Shown piece after piece: positions 13,434-14,892 of a stretch of 14,892 nt of DNA. Below the pieces are notes generated by a model. It was not told where the DNA came from, did no database searches, and saw nothing but the letters and a program-made list of their open reading frames with translations. Every line of letters starts with the position of its first letter. The first letter of the stretch is position 1. Source of the stretch: Thermoplasmata archaeon (lineage in GTDB: Archaea; Thermoplasmatota; Thermoplasmata; Lutacidiplasmatales; UBA184); NCBI GenBank assembly GCA_022749905.1, contig JAKIWU010000016.1:1-14892 (forward strand), written 5' to 3'. The translations under genes and the position numbers were made by a program.

Positions 13434-14461
13434 GACTTGACCTTGCAGCTCGGCCGCTCTGGAGCGTGAAGGGAGTAGGGTGTTCCCCGTTTCAATATTG
13501 CGAAGACCAGTCGGAGTAGCGCGTGCGCGGAGGCCACTGCCCCTCGTGTCGCGCCCTTCCTTCTCGCGATCCGCCGCCCGACCTTCGACACGTAGCTTCC
13601 CTTCGCGTTTTGGCGGTGGACCCAAGCACACTCAACCAGGAGCCACCGAAGGATGTGATTGCAGTCCGGCTTCAGGGCTCCTTGGAACGAGGTGGTCGAT
13701 GACTGGTGGTTAGTGGGGCACAGTCCGGCGTAGGAACTCAGTTTATCGAAATTCGGGAAGCGATCGATTGGGCACAGGAACGCTGCGAGGGCGACCGCGG
13801 TGAGCTCTCCAATCCCTGGTATCGACTTGAGGAGCTGGGCCTCGGGCGACTCGAGAAACACTGCGTGGATGGCCGTGTTCGTTCGCTTCGTGGCAGCTTC
13901 GAGGTTCAGGAGTACGTCGAGGCCCCGGTCGATCTCCGGGACGTGGAGCTTTCGGAGACCCTCTCGAGCCCCCTTCTTCCCTAGCAATCCGGCCTCGAAC
14001 GGAACGCCACGAGTCAGCAGAACACCGGAGATGTGGTTCCGCACCCTCTTCTCGGTCTCCCGATAGAAGATTCGATCCCGAACGGTGCGACGGAGTCCAC
14101 GGGTTCGATCGTCGGGTACGTAGGCCGTGGGCACTGCATCGAGGCGGAGGAGGGTCGCAAGGGCTTCCGAATCAACCTTGTCTGACTTCAGACTCGTCTC
14201 GGCGATGAGACGGGTCTTCAGTGGGTGGGATAGGACGACCCTGGCTCCCGTTCCGGCTGCGGCATCGAAGTAGTGCTCCCAGACGGTGGACGCCTCCAGG
14301 ACCACGTGCTTCTCTCCCGGGAGGGATCTCAGATAGGCGACGAGTTCCTCGTCACTGGACCCAAAAGTCGACTGATCTATCCGCTTTCCCCAAGGGTCCA
14401 CTGCTGTGGCGACAACCGAGTTCTTGTGCACGTCGAGCCCGACGAAGGTCTTCTGTTCCAT
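13418..14461 (-). CDS. IS110-family transposase (DEDD N-domain, Transposase_20 C-domain)
   Basis: RNA-guided DEDD/serine recombinase that mobilises IS110 elements through a circular intermediate. Seen in 347 residues: the RuvC-like N-domain with FVGLDVHKNS (Asp10), VVLEAS (Glu56) and LKSDKVDSEA (Asp94 and Asp97), forming the DEDD set. A helical linker from about 125 to 205 follows. The C-terminal domain begins LLKSIPGIGELTAVAL and continues with LSSYAGLCPTNHQSS at 241-255, the conserved Ser-containing block, and HILRWLLVECAW. All signature residues are present and there is no frameshift, so it looks intact. ATG 14461 is chosen because it starts five residues before the first strand, as in the family. 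The frame extends to 14515 but only through the hairpin leader. Codon use is less GC-rich than the neighbouring genes. Confidence 0.93.
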   Translation of the reverse strand: MEQKTFVGLDVHKNSVVATAVDPWGKRIDQSTFGSSDEELVAYLRSLPGEKHVVLEASTVWEHYFDAAAGTGARVVLSHPLKTRLIAETSLKSDKVDSEALATLLRLDAVPTAYVPDDRTRGLRRTVRDRIFYRETEKRVRNHISGVLLTRGVPFEAGLLGKKGAREGLRKLHVPEIDRGLDVLLNLEAATKRTNTAIHAVFLESPEAQLLKSIPGIGELTAVALAAFLCPIDRFPNFDKLSSYAGLCPTNHQSSTTSFQGALKPDCNHILRWLLVECAWVHRQNAKGSYVSKVGRRIARRKGATRGAVASAHALLRLVFAILKRGTPYSLHAPERPSCKVKSAESP

Positions 14462-14462
14462 G

Positions 14463-14494
14463 AGGCGCCTCCCCGTCGAGGGTAGGAGGCGCCT
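14463..14494 (-). repeat. Perfect 10-bp hairpin directly upstream of the transposase ATG
   Basis: AGGCGCCTCC (14463-14472) pairs perfectly with GGAGGCGCCT (14485-14494) around a 12-base loop. The stem ends one base before the ATG, and the GGAGG within it is the only SD-like sequence in the leader, so the folded leader would hide both. This suggests translation control of the transposase, or part of an end structure. Confidence 0.55.
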
Positions 14495-14501
14495 GGCTTG
14501 G

Positions 14502-14527
14502 GACTTCCGCGACATCGGGCGGAAGTC
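14502..14527. repeat. Perfect 9-bp hairpin overlapping the left-end inverted repeat
   Basis: GACTTCCGC (14502-14510) pairs with GCGGAAGTC (14519-14527) around an 8-base loop. It overlaps the IS110 inverted repeat at 14515-14528 and lies 9 bases past the tnpB stop codon. The GACTTCCGC word also occurs at 13245-13253, so it appears once at the far end and twice, in opposite orientation, here. Confidence 0.55.
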
Positions 14528-14528
14528 A
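14515..14528 (-). repeat. Left-end inverted repeat of the IS110 element
   Basis: Minus strand TGACTTCCGCCCGA, 13 of 14 identical to 13244-13257 on the plus strand, 53 bases upstream of the transposase ATG. Confidence 0.55.
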
Positions 14529-14536
14529 TCATGTCC

Positions 14537-14892
14537 TCAAAGACCTCCGAGTTCCGCCCGACCGTGGTCGCGCAGAACGATTCGCCCGAGGTTCGCCCCC
14601 GCGTTGAGCTGCCGGTCGAGGCTCCACCCGCAGCTCGGGTTCGCGCAGACGAACTTCGGTCCTACCCTGCTTCGGGGACCGGCATAGACCCCACATTTCG
14701 GGCAGATGGTCGAGGTGCGGAAGGGGTTCACCCAGTAGATCGGAACTCCGTGCTCGGCCGCCTTGTAGGCGAGCTGGCGATGGAGTTCGCCCCGAGGCCA
14801 GCTCGAGAGGCGGCGTCGAAGGACCCGACGGGGCGACCCCGGGGGCCCCGGTCGTATCGTTCCGAAGCGTCGAGAGAAGGGTCCGCGGCGAC
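14537..14892 (-). CDS. tnpB: TnpB (IS200/IS605 OrfB) C-terminal part, cut by the window edge
   Basis: C-terminus of a TnpB RNA-guided nuclease, the ancestor-type relative of Cas12. The frame is open to the edge of the window, with 117 complete residues visible. Seen: LSSWPRGELHRQLAYKAAE at about 28-46, matching the conserved helix before the zinc finger, then VNPFRTSTICPKCG, a four-Cys zinc ribbon (C63, C66, C82, C87), and LDRQLNAGANL, carrying the last RuvC catalytic Asp (Asp92). The most upstream visible part (RPGPPGSPRRVLRRR) is Pro/Arg-rich and less typical, so decay upstream cannot be excluded. The C-terminus ends soon after the RuvC Asp, only 8 bases from the IS110 inverted repeat, so the natural tail and omega-RNA region may have been separated by the insertion. 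No tnpA is visible. Confidence 0.88.
   Translation of the reverse strand, partial: RRGPFSRRFGTIRPGPPGSPRRVLRRRLSSWPRGELHRQLAYKAAEHGVPIYWVNPFRTSTICPKCGVYAGPRSRVGPKFVCANPSCGWSLDRQLNAGANLGRIVLRDHGRAELGGL

Larger units (their letters stand above)
13244..14528 (-). mobile_element. IS110-family insertion sequence, IS1111-like architecture
   Basis: The limits are set by a 14-base inverted repeat, TGACTTCCGC-A/C-CGA, at 13244-13257 (+) and 14515-14528 (-), 13 of 14 identical, bracketing the DEDD transposase. The resulting size of about 1.29 kb is normal for IS110 elements. There are about 67 bases between the transposase start and one repeat and about 174 bases between its stop and the other. IS1111-group members have subterminal inverted repeats of this size and a longer noncoding downstream end carrying the guide (bridge) RNA, so true ends may lie a few bases outside the repeats. 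Base composition is visibly lower in GC than the flanking genes, in keeping with recent transfer. No target duplication can be proven. Confidence 0.6.

Noticed and set aside
14502..14527. 9-bp hairpin read as the native IS605-type right-end hairpin of the TnpB element
   Set aside because: Not preferred because its arm matches the inverted repeat at 13244-13253 on the far side of the transposase, which ties it to the IS110 element; still possible.
1..14892. CRISPR array or tandem repeats
   Set aside because: No regularly spaced direct repeats were seen; repeated words are explained by GC-rich codon use or by the IS110 ends.

Overview
The window reads as a chromosomal segment of a high-GC euryarchaeal-type archaeon. 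The direct archaeal evidence is a 50-residue ribosomal protein L40e, an archease, an AMMECR1-family protein, and several start codons lying 24-30 bases downstream of isolated TATA-like boxes, which is leaderless-style geometry. GC is high (by eye about two thirds), except around the transposase at 13.4-14.5 kb where it drops. A soil or subsurface Thermoplasmatota lineage would fit, but that placement is inference.

Layout. 1-2736 (+): isoleucyl-tRNA synthetase, missing its N-terminus at the window edge. 2765-3379 (-): AMMECR1. 3433-3585 (+): L40e. 3601-4380 (-): DPM-synthase-like glycosyltransferase. 4446-4883 (+): archease. 4898-6987 (-): a two-gene serA-like / class V aminotransferase unit with a 4-base ATGA overlap, best read as the first two steps of the phosphorylated serine pathway. 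7040-7990 (-): MoxR AAA+ ATPase. 8254-11368 (-): a tightly overlapping block of DUF4129 membrane protein, small two-TM protein, DUF58 protein and six-TM protein. With MoxR this is a MoxR/DUF58/DUF4129 envelope-type module, here without a transglutaminase. 11429-12316 (-): GNAT acetyltransferase. 12375-12809 (-): small two-TM protein.

12810-13243 has no convincing gene but holds several strong inverted repeats. 13244-14528 is an IS110-family element. A 14-base inverted repeat (13/14 identical) brackets the DEDD transposase (13418-14461, -), with a short leader on one side and a structured non-coding stretch of about 170 bases on the other. This is the architecture of the IS1111 subgroup, and the structured stretch is a candidate bridge RNA. 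Immediately beyond it, 14537-14892 (-) is the C-terminal part of an IS200/IS605-type TnpB, cut by the window edge. The IS110 element therefore sits within about 10 bases of a tnpB stop codon, which suggests insertion into the 3' end of an older TnpB element.

The housekeeping genes are mostly arranged as convergent or divergent singletons. Two divergent pairs (AMMECR1/L40e and glycosyltransferase/archease) each appear to share one A/T-rich box. No CRISPR array, rRNA or tRNA gene was recognised. The least explained parts are the RNA-like structures in and around the IS110/TnpB nest and the transglutaminase-free MoxR module.
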